Numbered from the stretch's first letter, positions 42,473 to 51,199 are shown. The stretch: 64,000 nt of DNA from Niallia taxi (GCF_032818155.1 NZ_CP102590.1:806001-870000); one strand, 5' to 3'. Notes: generated from the letters alone by a model not told the origin. Made by a program: numbers and translations.

Positions 42473-43774
42473 TTATAAGCCTAAGTTTCCACGCAGTGTA
42501 TCACTTTCATACTCCGTACGGTAAATCCCTCTTGCTTGCAGCTCAGGAATGACATAGGTAACAAAGTCTGTTAGAGAATCTGGCAGCAGTGCAGGCATGA
42601 TATTAAAGCCATCTGCCGCACCTTCTCTGACCCATTCCTCCATCTTGTCAGCTATTTGAGTCGGAGTTCCGATTGCTATATGATGTCCACGTGAACCTGC
42701 AACCCATTGATACGTCTGACGCAACGTCCAGTTTTCTTCCTTCGCTTTCTTTAAAATCATTTCATGTTTGCTTTGAATAGCATTCACAGTATCTGGAAGT
42801 TTAATATCTGTAAACGGTGTGTCCAATGAAATCCCTGCAAAGTCTATGTCGCCAAAGTATCTGCCCAAAATGGCAAGCCCAGCTTTAGGTATGATTAACT
42901 CCTGCAATGCCTCATATTTTTCTTGTGCTTCTGCTTCTGTCGCACCGACAATAGGCATAAATCCAGGCATGATACTTAAACTGCTTTTCTTGCGATTATA
43001 TTGTTCCATTTGACCTTTTAGTTCCTTGTAAAAGGTAATTGCATCGTCTTTGTTTGCTTGGGCAGTAAAGACAATTTCTGCATATTTAGCGGCAAAGCGC
43101 TGCCCGTCACCTGATGACCCTGCTTGGACAATGACTGGTTGCCCTTGTGGTGATCTTGACACATTCAGCGGTCCTCTTACAGAGAAGAATTCACCTTGAT
43201 GGTTAATTTGATGGAACTTGCTTTTATCAATAAACTGCCCAGATTCTTTATCAATCACTAATGTGTCTTCTTCCCAAGAATCCCATAGCTTTTTTGCTAC
43301 TTCCATAAATTCTGTTGCTCTTCGATAGCGGGCACTATGTTCTAAATGCTCCGTTTTATTAAAGTTTTCTGCCGTAGAAGCAAGCGAGGTTGTGACAACA
43401 TTCCACCCTGCTCGACCTGCACTAATATGATCCAATGAAGCAAACTTCCTGGCAACATGGAATGGTTCTTCATATGTAGTGGATGCAGTTGCTACTAACC
43501 CGATATGGCTTGTCGCAGACGCAATATACGATAGCAGCGTCATTGGCTCAAATCTAGTTAGAATATTAGGATGTGAATTTTCATCAACCGACAGGCTATC
43601 TGCCAAAAATAATAAGTCAAATAAACCCTTTTCCGCCGTTTGTGCTATTTCTTTAAAATATGTCAGATTCATAGAGGCATTCTCTATAGCATGTGGATGT
43701 CTCCATGAAGCAACGTGATGGCCCGTTCCAGCTAGGAACAAGCCTAATTTCACCTTTTTTGGTTGATCGTTCAT
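42473..43774 (-). CDS. yxeK: YxeK-type flavin-dependent monooxygenase (NtaA/SnaA/DszA family)
   Basis: A 433-aa luciferase-like TIM-barrel monooxygenase. It begins KLGLFLAGTGHHVASWRHP and includes LLFLADSL, ARKFASLDHISAGRAGWNVVTT and WVAGSRGHHIAIGTP, typical of reduced-FMN-dependent sulfur and nitrogen oxygenases. In B. subtilis the homologous YxeK oxygenates N-acetyl-S-(2-succino)cysteine, which leads to its breakdown. The ATG at 43774 follows AGGAGG by about 7 nt. It is last in the seven-gene operon and separated from yxeP by a terminator-like hairpin. The match to the Yxe gene set is strong; the exact substrate remains inferred. Confidence 0.85.
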   Translation of the reverse strand: MNDQPKKVKLGLFLAGTGHHVASWRHPHAIENASMNLTYFKEIAQTAEKGLFDLLFLADSLSVDENSHPNILTRFEPMTLLSYIASATSHIGLVATASTTYEEPFHVARKFASLDHISAGRAGWNVVTTSLASTAENFNKTEHLEHSARYRRATEFMEVAKKLWDSWEEDTLVIDKESGQFIDKSKFHQINHQGEFFSVRGPLNVSRSPQGQPVIVQAGSSGDGQRFAAKYAEIVFTAQANKDDAITFYKELKGQMEQYNRKKSSLSIMPGFMPIVGATEAEAQEKYEALQELIIPKAGLAILGRYFGDIDFAGISLDTPFTDIKLPDTVNAIQSKHEMILKKAKEENWTLRQTYQWVAGSRGHHIAIGTPTQIADKMEEWVREGAADGFNIMPALLPDSLTDFVTYVIPELQARGIYRTEYESDTLRGNLGL

Positions 43775-43811
43775 ATTGAATTTCCTCCTTTGCTTTTTAA
43801 CCCTCATTAAC

Positions 43812-43850
43812 AAAATAAAAAATAAAATCTTCCTTCTGTTAACAGAAGAA
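43812..43850 (-). terminator. Terminator or attenuator between yxeP and yxeK
   Basis: On the minus strand AATCTTTCTTCTG, TTAA, CAGAAGGAAGATT, then TTATTTTTTATTTT. The CTTCTGTTAACAGAAG core is a perfect palindrome. Only about 40 nt remain to the yxeK start, too few for a separate promoter, so it probably tunes read-through. Confidence 0.7.
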
Positions 43851-43890
43851 AGATTAATCAGCAATAATACATTAAAAATAATCATGCTTC

Positions 43891-43919
43891 GCAAGCGTAA
43901 AATGATCTTTTACGCTTGC
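43891..43919. promoter_or_regulatory. 12-bp-arm hairpin just after yxeP
   Basis: GCAAGCGTAAAA, loop TGATC, TTTTACGCTTGC. It has no T-tract, so it may act as an RNA processing or stability element together with the terminator-like hairpin next to it. Confidence 0.5.
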
Positions 43920-43938
43920 AAACCAGTTATGACATATA

Positions 43939-45075
43939 TTATTTACTCAATACATTAACTGCTAGTTGAGCAAAATATTCAGATGCAACTTTAATTGCTT
44001 CCTCATTCAAATCATATTCAGGATGATGCCACTCTTTCGGTCCATTAACCCCCATCCATACAAAAAAGCCAGGGATGTACGTTTGATAAAAGGCAAAATC
44101 TTCTCCACCTGCACTTGGCACGCCATCGACAACATTATAGCCAGCATCTGCCGCAGTTTTGCGCACGATTTCCTCCAAGTTAGCATCATTATTTACAACA
44201 GGTAAATAATCATCCCAGATAAATTCAACGGAGCCACCATTTCCTTGCGCAATGGATTCAGCTAAGTTCTTCATTAAACCAGGAATTGCTGCTCTTGCGT
44301 CAGGCTGGAACGTTCGAACCGTACCTTCAAGCTCAACAGCGTCAGGTATGACATTCCATGTGTTTCCACCATGGATGCTTGTAATACTTATTACAGCATT
44401 ATCAAACAAGTTTAATCTTCTAGCAATGATTGTCTGTACAGATGTTACATATTGACTAGCAATCACAATCGGATCAATTGCATTATGTGGTATGCCCGCA
44501 TGTCCGCCAACACCATTGAATTTAATTTTAAATTTATCGACACTTGCCATTAATCCACCAGATTTCACACCAATCGTACCAACTGGCAAATCAGGCTTAT
44601 TATGCATGCCAAAAATGGATGAAACACCTTCTAATGCACCTTTTTCAACTGCTATCTTCGCTCCTTGAGCAATTTCCTCTGCAGCTTGGAAAATAAATCT
44701 TACACTTCCGTGTAATTTATCCTTCTGATCATTTAAAAGAATTGCCGCACCTAATATGGAAACAGTATGGAAATCATGACCGCATGCATGCATTTTCCCG
44801 TCTGTTTTCGATTTAAACGGTACCTGTGTTTCTTCTTTTATTGGTAATGCATCAATATCTGAACGGATTGCAATAGTAGGTCCTGCAAACGCACCCTTGA
44901 TTTCTGCAACTACACCTGTTTCTAAATCAAGTGGTAGAATCGTTATATTGTGTGCTTCTAACCACTTATTAATATGAGCAGTTGTATTGAATTCCTCAAA
45001 AGCAAGCTCTGGATTTTCATGTAAATATCTTCTTTTACCAATTAAATCCTCTAATAGTTCATTAGACATTTTCAT
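43939..45075 (-). CDS. yxeP: YxeP/HipO-type M20 metallopeptidase (N-acyl amino acid deacylase)
   Basis: A 378-aa M20D amidohydrolase. The di-metal ligands are in context: HACGHD (C98, H100), AAEE (E133/E134) and MHNKPD (H158), plus a late histidine in WHHPEYDL. It removes acyl groups from N-acyl amino acids. In the B. subtilis Yxe pathway this enzyme deacetylates the N-acetylated product to release cysteine. Its start lies 5 nt from the stop of the ATPase gene. Family call is firm. Confidence 0.88.
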   Translation of the reverse strand: MKMSNELLEDLIGKRRYLHENPELAFEEFNTTAHINKWLEAHNITILPLDLETGVVAEIKGAFAGPTIAIRSDIDALPIKEETQVPFKSKTDGKMHACGHDFHTVSILGAAILLNDQKDKLHGSVRFIFQAAEEIAQGAKIAVEKGALEGVSSIFGMHNKPDLPVGTIGVKSGGLMASVDKFKIKFNGVGGHAGIPHNAIDPIVIASQYVTSVQTIIARRLNLFDNAVISITSIHGGNTWNVIPDAVELEGTVRTFQPDARAAIPGLMKNLAESIAQGNGGSVEFIWDDYLPVVNNDANLEEIVRKTAADAGYNVVDGVPSAGGEDFAFYQTYIPGFFVWMGVNGPKEWHHPEYDLNEEAIKVASEYFAQLAVNVLSK

Positions 45076-45080
45076 GATTG

Positions 45081-45821
45081 TTATTCATCTCTTTCCAGTG
45101 TTTTTAAAAATTGTTTCGTTCTTGGATTTTGTGGATGATGGAATAATTCCTTTGGATCGTTTTCCTCAACAATATTTCCATCTGCCATGAAGATGACACG
45201 ATTTGCTACTTCCTCAGCAAATTTCATTTCATGTGTAACGATAATCATCGTCGTATTTTGCTTTGCAATATCCTTGATAACCTGAAGTACTTCAGAAACC
45301 CATTCCGGGTCAAGTGCAGATGTCGGTTCATCAAATAGAATTGCATTTGGGTTTACAGCAAGCGCACGAGCAATCCCGACACGCTGCTGCTGTCCACCAG
45401 ATAAAGTAGACGGATATTGATGAAATTTATCCTCAAGCCCAACCTTAACTAACAGCTCTTTTCCAATCTTTTCTGCTTCCTGCTTACTCATTTTCTTTGC
45501 AACAATTAAAGCTTCTGTTACATTTTGCAAAGCTGTTTTATTTTTAAACAGATTATAGTTTTGGAAAACCATTGCTGTTTCTTGGCGTAAATTATGGACT
45601 TCTTTTCTTCCCATTTTAGCTACGTCTACATTTGTTTCGCCAATATGGATAGTGCCTTCTTCAGGTACTTCTAATAAATTTAGGCAGCGTAGTAATGTTG
45701 ATTTTCCTGATCCTGATGGTCCTATAATTGCCAAGACATCGCCACGGTCGACGTGTAAATCAACACCATTTAAAACGGTATTTTTACCAAAACTCTTTTT
45801 CAAGTTTTTTACAGATATCAT
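45081..45821 (-). CDS. yxeO: YxeO-type amino-acid ABC importer ATPase
   Basis: A 246-aa polar-amino-acid importer ATPase. Walker A is GPSGSGKST near residue 34, the signature [14 protein letters not shown], Walker [15 protein letters not shown], and the H-loop IVTHEMKFA. It drives uptake through the YxeN-like permease with the YxeM-like lipoprotein. The B. subtilis counterpart belongs to the S-(2-succino)cysteine operon; other close relatives (TcyN) import cystine. GGAGT lies before the ATG. Confidence 0.9.
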   Translation of the reverse strand: MISVKNLKKSFGKNTVLNGVDLHVDRGDVLAIIGPSGSGKSTLLRCLNLLEVPEEGTIHIGETNVDVAKMGRKEVHNLRQETAMVFQNYNLFKNKTALQNVTEALIVAKKMSKQEAEKIGKELLVKVGLEDKFHQYPSTLSGGQQQRVGIARALAVNPNAILFDEPTSALDPEWVSEVLQVIKDIAKQNTTMIIVTHEMKFAEEVANRVIFMADGNIVEENDPKELFHHPQNPRTKQFLKTLERDE

Positions 45822-45833
45822 GGTAATACTCCT

Positions 45834-46511
45834 TTAACTGATGTACGGTTTTTCCATTCGCTTTTCAACCACTTGTTGGATTAACGTAACTAAAATAATC
45901 ATAACCCAATAAAGCAATGCCAACGCTAAGTACGTTTCAAAGAATTTCAAGGAGCTAGCCGCTAAGATTTTTCCTTGTGCAAATAATTCTACGATACCTA
46001 GTGTAAAAGCTAGGGAAGTCTCTTTAATTAGACCAATAAAAACGTTGCTGCTTGCTGGAATCGCATTACGAGTTGCTTGTGGTAATACGACCCTGCGCAA
46101 AGCTTGTGCTTTTGTCATCCCAACAGATAAACAAGCCTCTACTTGCCCTTTATCGACAGAGTTCAGTGCTGCTCGGAAAATTTCCGCTAAAAACGCCGAT
46201 TGCTTTAAGCTGAGTCCCAAAATAGCTGCCGTAACTGCAGTCATTCCAGTTAAACCTGGAAAAATTTGCGGTAATCCATAATAGATTAAAAACAACTGTA
46301 CTAATGTAGGGATTGCCCGGAAGAACGAAATGTAAATCGTTGCAAGCTGCTTTAAAACAGGTATATTCGACCTAGTGATTAATGCTAAAACTAAACCGCC
46401 GATAACGGAAAAGAACATTGATATAACAGCAAGAAATAAGGTGAATGGTATTAATTTCAATAGTGCCGGAAAAATTTCTATAAAGTAACCAAAATCGAGT
46501 TCAAGATTCAT
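45834..46511 (-). CDS. yxeN: YxeN-type amino-acid ABC importer permease
   Basis: A 225-aa HisM/GlnP-type permease with five helices and the EAA loop near residue 130 (EACLSVGMTKAQALRRVVLPQATRNAIP). The N-terminal segment FFRAIPTLVQLFLIYYGLP is typical of the family. It forms a homodimeric channel with the ATPase. The gene lies 12 nt before the ATPase start and 14 nt after the binding protein gene. TTGGAGG precedes the ATG. Confidence 0.9.
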   Translation of the reverse strand: MNLELDFGYFIEIFPALLKLIPFTLFLAVISMFFSVIGGLVLALITRSNIPVLKQLATIYISFFRAIPTLVQLFLIYYGLPQIFPGLTGMTAVTAAILGLSLKQSAFLAEIFRAALNSVDKGQVEACLSVGMTKAQALRRVVLPQATRNAIPASSNVFIGLIKETSLAFTLGIVELFAQGKILAASSLKFFETYLALALLYWVMIILVTLIQQVVEKRMEKPYIS

Positions 46512-46525
46512 TTTGTTCCTCCAAA

Positions 46526-47308
46526 TTATTCCTTAACTGTGATGTCTTCACCGGCAAAATATTTCTTAGATAGATCTGCTAACGTTCCATCCTCACGTAG
46601 CTTCTTGATTTCTGTATTAAATGCTTCCGCTAATTTCTCACCATCTTCAGTTTTTGCAAATGGGAATGAAACATCTTCATACACGAATGGGTCACCAACA
46701 AATTTCAATGGCAGATCGCCTTTTTCAATCTCAGCAATTAAAGATGATTTTGAGTTAACATAGCCATCGACACGGTTGTTGATTGCGTCATTCATTGCAC
46801 CATCACGTGTTTCATATGTTTTAGCGATAATTTCAGGATCGAAGTTTTCTAGATTCTTAACATTGTTTGATCCTAATACGCCAGAAACTGTTTTGCCTTT
46901 TAAATCATCTAAACTATCGAAATCATTGTCTTTATTAGTAACAATTGTAGCCCCTGCATATGCATATGGCTCAGAGAAATTGTATTTTGCTTTTCTTTCA
47001 TCTGTTACAGCAACAAAGTTTGCTACAGTATCAATTTTTCCTGTTTCTAATTGACCCATTAAACCAGCAAAATCAGTTTTAACCCACTCTACATCGTAGC
47101 CTAAGTTAGAAGCGATCTTTTCAAACACTTCTACGTCAAATCCAACTAATTTTCCATCTTCTTCATAACCGTTCGGATAACTTTGTGCAGTTGATCCTGC
47201 ACGAAGAACTTTCTTTTTGCTATCTCCTGATTCTTCATTTCCACTTCCGCAAGCTGCTAATAAAAGCATAACTGCCATCGTAATAAGTACGAGTAATTTC
47301 TTTTTCAT
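46526..47308 (-). CDS. yxeM: YxeM-type substrate-binding lipoprotein
   Basis: A 260-aa class II-type (SBP_bac_3) amino-acid binding lipoprotein. The lipobox is LAAC (C20), followed by the typical GKLVGFDVEVFEKIASNLGYDVEWVKTDFAGLMGQLETGKIDTVAN. It binds the substrate outside the membrane and delivers it to YxeN. Likely cargo is an S-substituted cysteine by analogy with YxeM or TcyJ/K. It is placed between the acetyltransferase and permease genes. Confidence 0.9.
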   Translation of the reverse strand: MKKKLLVLITMAVMLLLAACGSGNEESGDSKKKVLRAGSTAQSYPNGYEEDGKLVGFDVEVFEKIASNLGYDVEWVKTDFAGLMGQLETGKIDTVANFVAVTDERKAKYNFSEPYAYAGATIVTNKDNDFDSLDDLKGKTVSGVLGSNNVKNLENFDPEIIAKTYETRDGAMNDAINNRVDGYVNSKSSLIAEIEKGDLPLKFVGDPFVYEDVSFPFAKTEDGEKLAEAFNTEIKKLREDGTLADLSKKYFAGEDITVKE

Positions 47309-47317
47309 GATGTCTTC

Positions 47318-47830
47318 CTACCTTTTCTTATAAGTTTTTGCTAATAATAGCTTTTCTAAATAGATGGTTACATGCCCTTTACCTAAATCAGACTCGCCAA
47401 CCTTCTCATAACCACGCTTTACATACATATCTGCAAGCCAAGGATGCTCCTTTGCTGTTCCCAATGATACAGAAGGACAATGAAGCGAATCTTTCAAGTA
47501 ATCATTTTCAATGAAATCTAATAGTTTGGAAGCATAACCCTTTCGCTTGTATTCAGGAGCTACAGCAACCCACCAAATATGCGGTACTTCGTAAGGGCCA
47601 TGATGGCTGCTCCATGGCATCCGAATGGAAGCAGTTGCTACCATTTCATCGCCATCCTTCATATAAAAACAAATGTTTTCATTGATATTTTTTTCTACTA
47701 GCTGCTCATCCGCAGTTGCCGCTGCAAAATTAATGCCAAGCTCACGTATTGTTGCATATCCGCGTAGGGATAAATCTAGTAACGCCTGAATGTCTTTATT
47801 AGTAGCTTGATGGAAGGTTATATTACTCAT
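47318..47830 (-). CDS. yxeL: YxeL-type GNAT N-acetyltransferase
   Basis: A 170-aa acetyltransferase. IWWVAVAPEYKRKGYASKLLDFIEN (about 89-113) is the acetyl-CoA site, and LGTAKEHPWLADMYVKRGYEKVGES closes the fold. In B. subtilis YxeL N-acetylates S-(2-succino)cysteine, the first cytosolic step of the pathway. It overlaps the lyase gene end by 8 nt, so the two are coupled. Assignment rests on both family and operon position. Confidence 0.85.
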   Translation of the reverse strand: MSNITFHQATNKDIQALLDLSLRGYATIRELGINFAAATADEQLVEKNINENICFYMKDGDEMVATASIRMPWSSHHGPYEVPHIWWVAVAPEYKRKGYASKLLDFIENDYLKDSLHCPSVSLGTAKEHPWLADMYVKRGYEKVGESDLGKGHVTIYLEKLLLAKTYKKR

Positions 47831-49187
47831 CTAATAATCCACCACCTTTAATGGATTGAATGACCTCATCAACCTTTTGACTTGCAAGACCTGTATACTG
47901 ACTAGGATCTAGTAATTCATTAATCTGTTCGTTAGACAGCACAGAGCCTACTTTTTCATTTGTTGCCAGCAGCTCTTTAAATGGAACTTTCTGTTCAACT
48001 GACGCCATCGCAAGTTCATAAACAAGATGATGTGCTGTTTGTTTCCCTACTTTCTCAGATAAGGCAAACATAACTCGTTCAGATAGGATAAGACCACCTT
48101 GCATTTCCAAGTTTCTCATCATATTTTCAGGTTTTACTACTAGTCCTTCTAACACATTGATCGTGCTTTTCAATTGCGAAGAAAGATATAAGCATATTTC
48201 TGGCAAAGCAATCCACTCACTTCTCCAGCTCATTGCATCACGCTCATGCTCCATCACTAATGATTCATGAAGCAGTGCCACACTGTGCAGAATAGGTTTT
48301 GTTAAGCTTGCAATTCCTTCAAAAATAGCCGGGTTGCGTTTATGGGGCATCGTTGTTGAGCCAACATTCCCTGTTTTAAATGGCTCCTCCACTTCATCTA
48401 TCTCTGTACGCATCAAATTATAGAATTCATTCCCTAACTTCCCGAGTGAACCACTTATTAAACCAAGCACAGAACCATATTCAGAAACCCGATCACGAGA
48501 TGAATGCCAACAAATATCTGGAGTATCCAATTCAAGAAGCTCTAACGCTCTTGCTTCTACTTTAGGACCACTATTGCCTAATGCTGCATATGTGCCAACG
48601 CCACCTGCTAGCACTCCAGTAAAAACTCTTGTTTCAACAGCAAGTAATCTTTCTAAATGACGGTGAAACTCACTTAATACGACTGCCATCTTAAAGCCAA
48701 ACGTTGTCGGTAAGCCTTGCATTCCATGTGTTCTTCCAGGCATTGGCGTATCTTTATAAGTAGAGGCTAGTCCGATTAAAAGCTCCGCAACCTTCTTAAC
48801 ATCCCGCTTAAGTATTTTATTTGCTTCTTTCAATTGAAGAATCATACCTGTATCTGTTACATCCTGTGTAGTTACTCCAAAATGAACAAATTCTCCATAC
48901 TCTCCAGAAAGTGATTGTAAATGATTAACGGTTGCCATTAATGAATGCTTTAATTTCGCTGCCTCTGCTGCAATTTTGTCAATTTCAAAGTTTTCTATTT
49001 TGGCAGCAGCTTTAATCACATTCCCAGCTTTTTCAGGAATTACTCCGAGTTCACTTTCTGCCAATGCTAATGCAGCTTCCACATCAAGAATTTTCTGTAA
49101 TCTATTCTCATCATTCCAGACAGCGCGCATTTCCTCTGTACTAAAATTATTTTGTAACATTCGTAAGTCTAAAACATGTGAACCCAT
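47823..49187 (-). CDS. Fumarase/aspartase-superfamily lyase, possible S-(2-succino)cysteine lyase
   Basis: A 454-aa member of the argininosuccinate/adenylosuccinate lyase superfamily. Conserved regions: HFGVTTQDVTDT (102-113), GRTHGMQGLP (151-160, with H154) and the signature loop GSTTMPHKRNP (276-286) with the catalytic serine. The family splits a C-N, C-O or C-S bond of a succino compound and releases fumarate. Here it heads an operon for uptake, acetylation and oxygenation of S-succino-cysteine-like compounds. A 2-succino lyase acting on such a thioether is therefore the best fit, and an enzyme of that kind was reported for another bacterium. It is not an arginine or purine gene by context. 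Confidence 0.8.
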   Translation of the reverse strand: MGSHVLDLRMLQNNFSTEEMRAVWNDENRLQKILDVEAALALAESELGVIPEKAGNVIKAAAKIENFEIDKIAAEAAKLKHSLMATVNHLQSLSGEYGEFVHFGVTTQDVTDTGMILQLKEANKILKRDVKKVAELLIGLASTYKDTPMPGRTHGMQGLPTTFGFKMAVVLSEFHRHLERLLAVETRVFTGVLAGGVGTYAALGNSGPKVEARALELLELDTPDICWHSSRDRVSEYGSVLGLISGSLGKLGNEFYNLMRTEIDEVEEPFKTGNVGSTTMPHKRNPAIFEGIASLTKPILHSVALLHESLVMEHERDAMSWRSEWIALPEICLYLSSQLKSTINVLEGLVVKPENMMRNLEMQGGLILSERVMFALSEKVGKQTAHHLVYELAMASVEQKVPFKELLATNEKVGSVLSNEQINELLDPSQYTGLASQKVDEVIQSIKGGGLLDE

Positions 49188-49280
49188 TATGTTAACACTC
49201 CTAAGTTGATATCCTGAATATATAAACTAGCGAAACTTTTCTAATAATTAATTTATACAATTCCTACTTTTATAGTGTGA

Positions 49281-49308
49281 ATTATAACATAGAGATTTCA
49301 ACTTGCAA
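49281..49308 (-). promoter_or_regulatory. Promoter of the yxe-like operon
   Basis: On the minus strand TTGCAA (49308-49303), 16-bp spacer, TATAAT (49286-49281), about 95 nt before the lyase start. A GTAGGAATTGTATAAATT stretch just downstream resembles the GGAATT core of CymR-type cysteine operators, so repression by cysteine supply is possible. Confidence 0.65.
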
Positions 49309-49392
49309 CAATTATTTTAAAATTGAAAATGCACACACAACTTAGAATGGTTAAAATATATTGGTAAATGAACATTGTGGAATATATAAAAA

Positions 49393-49424
49393 AAACTGAG
49401 TTTGATTGAATATCAAACTCAGCA
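49393..49424 (-). terminator. Terminator of the second pssA-dedA operon
   Basis: CTGAGTTTGAT, loop, ATCAAACTCAG; on the minus strand followed by TTTTTTTTAT. It lies about 190 nt past dedA and just before the yxe-like promoter. Confidence 0.85.
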
Positions 49425-49611
49425 TGTAAAGGTAACTTTTTCAGGATTTTACATATATTCAAATTAAAGCTAGTTGATCCGTCATCTGCATTTGTTCATC
49501 TCACCTTCAACCAAGCGATTGCCAATCCGTCGTTCTTGGTTACCTGAAGGAATTTACTCATGCATTCAAAAATAATTACTTTATGGAAGCAATCTATTTT
49601 GGTAAGCTTCT

Positions 49612-50100
49612 TTAAACCCACATTATATTTAATAATTTTCCAATTGTAATGAAGATAAAGCACCACACTAATGCACCTATTCCTCCATAAAACATATATG
49701 TTTTTAATCTCATATGCGCGATACCGCAAAAATAAAAGGTTAAATGGCGAACACCAGGGATAAAATAAGCGATTAAAAGGGAGAAAGGTCCAAATCTCCT
49801 TATCCATGCCTCTACTTTTAATATTCTACTTTCTTTTATTCTAAGCCATTTTCCAAGTTTATTTATTAGCGGTCTTCCAGCTTTTTTTCCAATGATATAG
49901 CTAATTACCATGCCAAGAAAAGCTCCAAGCGTGGCGATAAAAATGGTTAGTCCATAATTGAGCGTTCCTATATGAGTAAAGTAGCCTAATAATGTCATGA
50001 GTGCCTCATCTGGAATTGGCAATCCAAAAATCCCTAATGTCAGCAAAATAAAGATGGCAAAGTAACCATATTGACTAATTAGCTGGTTAGCTATTTCCAT
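49612..50100 (-). CDS. ybfM: DedA-family membrane protein (YbfM/PetA-like), copy 3
   Basis: A 162-aa DedA protein. GLPIPDEALMTLLGYF, GMVISYIIGKKAGRP and PGVRHLTFYFCG are aligned with the copy at 24774-25250. It presumably moves phosphatidylethanolamine or a related lipid across the membrane. It overlaps the pssA end by 10 nt, so the two are coupled. A short minus-strand frame at 49496-49807 that overlaps its 3' half is a shadow. Confidence 0.88.
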   Translation of the reverse strand: MEIANQLISQYGYFAIFILLTLGIFGLPIPDEALMTLLGYFTHIGTLNYGLTIFIATLGAFLGMVISYIIGKKAGRPLINKLGKWLRIKESRILKVEAWIRRFGPFSLLIAYFIPGVRHLTFYFCGIAHMRLKTYMFYGGIGALVWCFIFITIGKLLNIMWV

Positions 50101-50624
50101 CCGTTTATTTCCACTTTTTCACTGTCTTGCTTCTTAAAATTAGGAATTTCCAGTTTACTGACCATTAACAATGAAAGGATACACATCCCTACAGCCACTA
50201 TAAACGGGCTATGTACAGAAATAAGCACTAACAAACAAAGGGCCGCACAAGGTGCTGGTAAGCCAATAAATACGGACAAGTTGCTTTGTTCAACATTAAA
50301 ACGGGCTAATCTAAGCAATCCGCATATGCTGAAAATAAGTGTACATATCAATCCAGCATGAGCTAGTTCGTGTAAAACAACACTATATGCTAATATTGAC
50401 GGTGCAATACAAAAAGTTACTAAATCAGAAAATGAATCAAGCTCCTTGCCAATCTCTGATACGGTGTTAAATCTTCTGGCTACCCTGCCATCAAAAAGAT
50501 CAAAAATCATTCCTAAGCAAATAAATATCATCGCAGCAAATGTATTATTTGAAACACAGGAATAGATAGATAATACACCACAAATAAAGTTACATATGGT
50601 AATTATATTAGCTAAATAACTCAA
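50091..50624 (-). CDS. pssA: CDP-diacylglycerol-serine O-phosphatidyltransferase, copy 3
   Basis: A 177-aa enzyme with the intact motif DLFDGRVARRFNTVSEIG followed by KELDSFSD. I start at the TTG at 50624 because GGAGGTC lies 9 nt upstream and the first residues (SYLANIITICNFICGV) then align with the copy at 25237-25767 (YLLSSILTISNFICGV). The longer frame to 50663 has no such site. Together with dedA it forms a pair like the one at 24.8-25.8 kb. Upstream control differs: no GGAGTWACTCC operator, but an AGTATATT/AATATACT dyad at 50671-50692. Confidence 0.88.
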   Translation of the reverse strand: MSYLANIITICNFICGVLSIYSCVSNNTFAAMIFICLGMIFDLFDGRVARRFNTVSEIGKELDSFSDLVTFCIAPSILAYSVVLHELAHAGLICTLIFSICGLLRLARFNVEQSNLSVFIGLPAPCAALCLLVLISVHSPFIVAVGMCILSLLMVSKLEIPNFKKQDSEKVEINGWK

Positions 50625-50670
50625 AATATAACCGACCTCCAATATAGTGATTAACTTAATCATTCTCTAA

Positions 50671-50692
50671 AGTATATTCTCTCCAATATACT
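50671..50692. promoter_or_regulatory. Dyad upstream of pssA-dedA copy 3
   Basis: AGTATATT-CTCTCC-AATATACT, perfect 8-bp arms, 46 nt before the TTG start. A likely operator for a regulator not encoded next to it. Confidence 0.55.
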
Positions 50693-51170
50693 ATCTTTTC
50701 AATGGTTAATTTGTATTAACTACTTTTTATGTAGTAAATGAAAATGAAAAAAGTTTTTCGAGTCAAATCTTCCAACCCTCTTAAAGTAAAAGCTATCTTA
50801 TTATTCTTTAATATTATAAAAATCAGATGTGTATTCTATGTGTTTTCCTTAAGAAATAGATTTTAATTTAATTATTTTATAATAAAATCCATTCTAATTT
50901 CTTCTTATTGTCCTACATGTATGAGCGTCTGGCAAAGTGTGAATACCAAATCTCTATCAAAACGGTTTAAGTTTTACTAATGTAATGAAATAAATAATTT
51001 GGTTGACGTTTCGTCAACGTATCATTTTAAAATGTCATGTAATTCTCCATCAAATTACTTAAAAAACCCTTATAAATTTCCATTATATAGTGTACTAAAA
51101 AATGACAATTCGACTATATGCTATTTTCAGGGAATCCAATAATATGATGAAGACATGTATTTACCAACAA
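50693..51170. other. Gene-free stretch with an orphan operator-promoter
   Basis: No gene. GTTGACG-TTT-CGTCAAC at 51002-51018 is a perfect dyad whose left arm is a good -35 (TTGACG); TTTAAA lies 17 nt beyond it. It resembles TetR-type operator-promoters but faces no gene on either side that begins nearby. Confidence 0.5.
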
Positions 51171-51173
51171 AAA

Positions 51174-51199
51174 AAGGGTTCCTACTAGTAGGAAACCCT
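51174..51199 (-). terminator. Terminator of the EEP-family gene
   Basis: On the minus strand AGGGTTTCCTAC-TA-GTAGGAACCCT followed by TTTTTTTG, about 140 nt after the stop codon at 51339. Confidence 0.8.

Noticed and set aside
49496..49807. 103-codon minus-strand frame
   Set aside because: It is a shadow of the DedA gene in another frame plus flanking sequence; the DedA frame has all family motifs.
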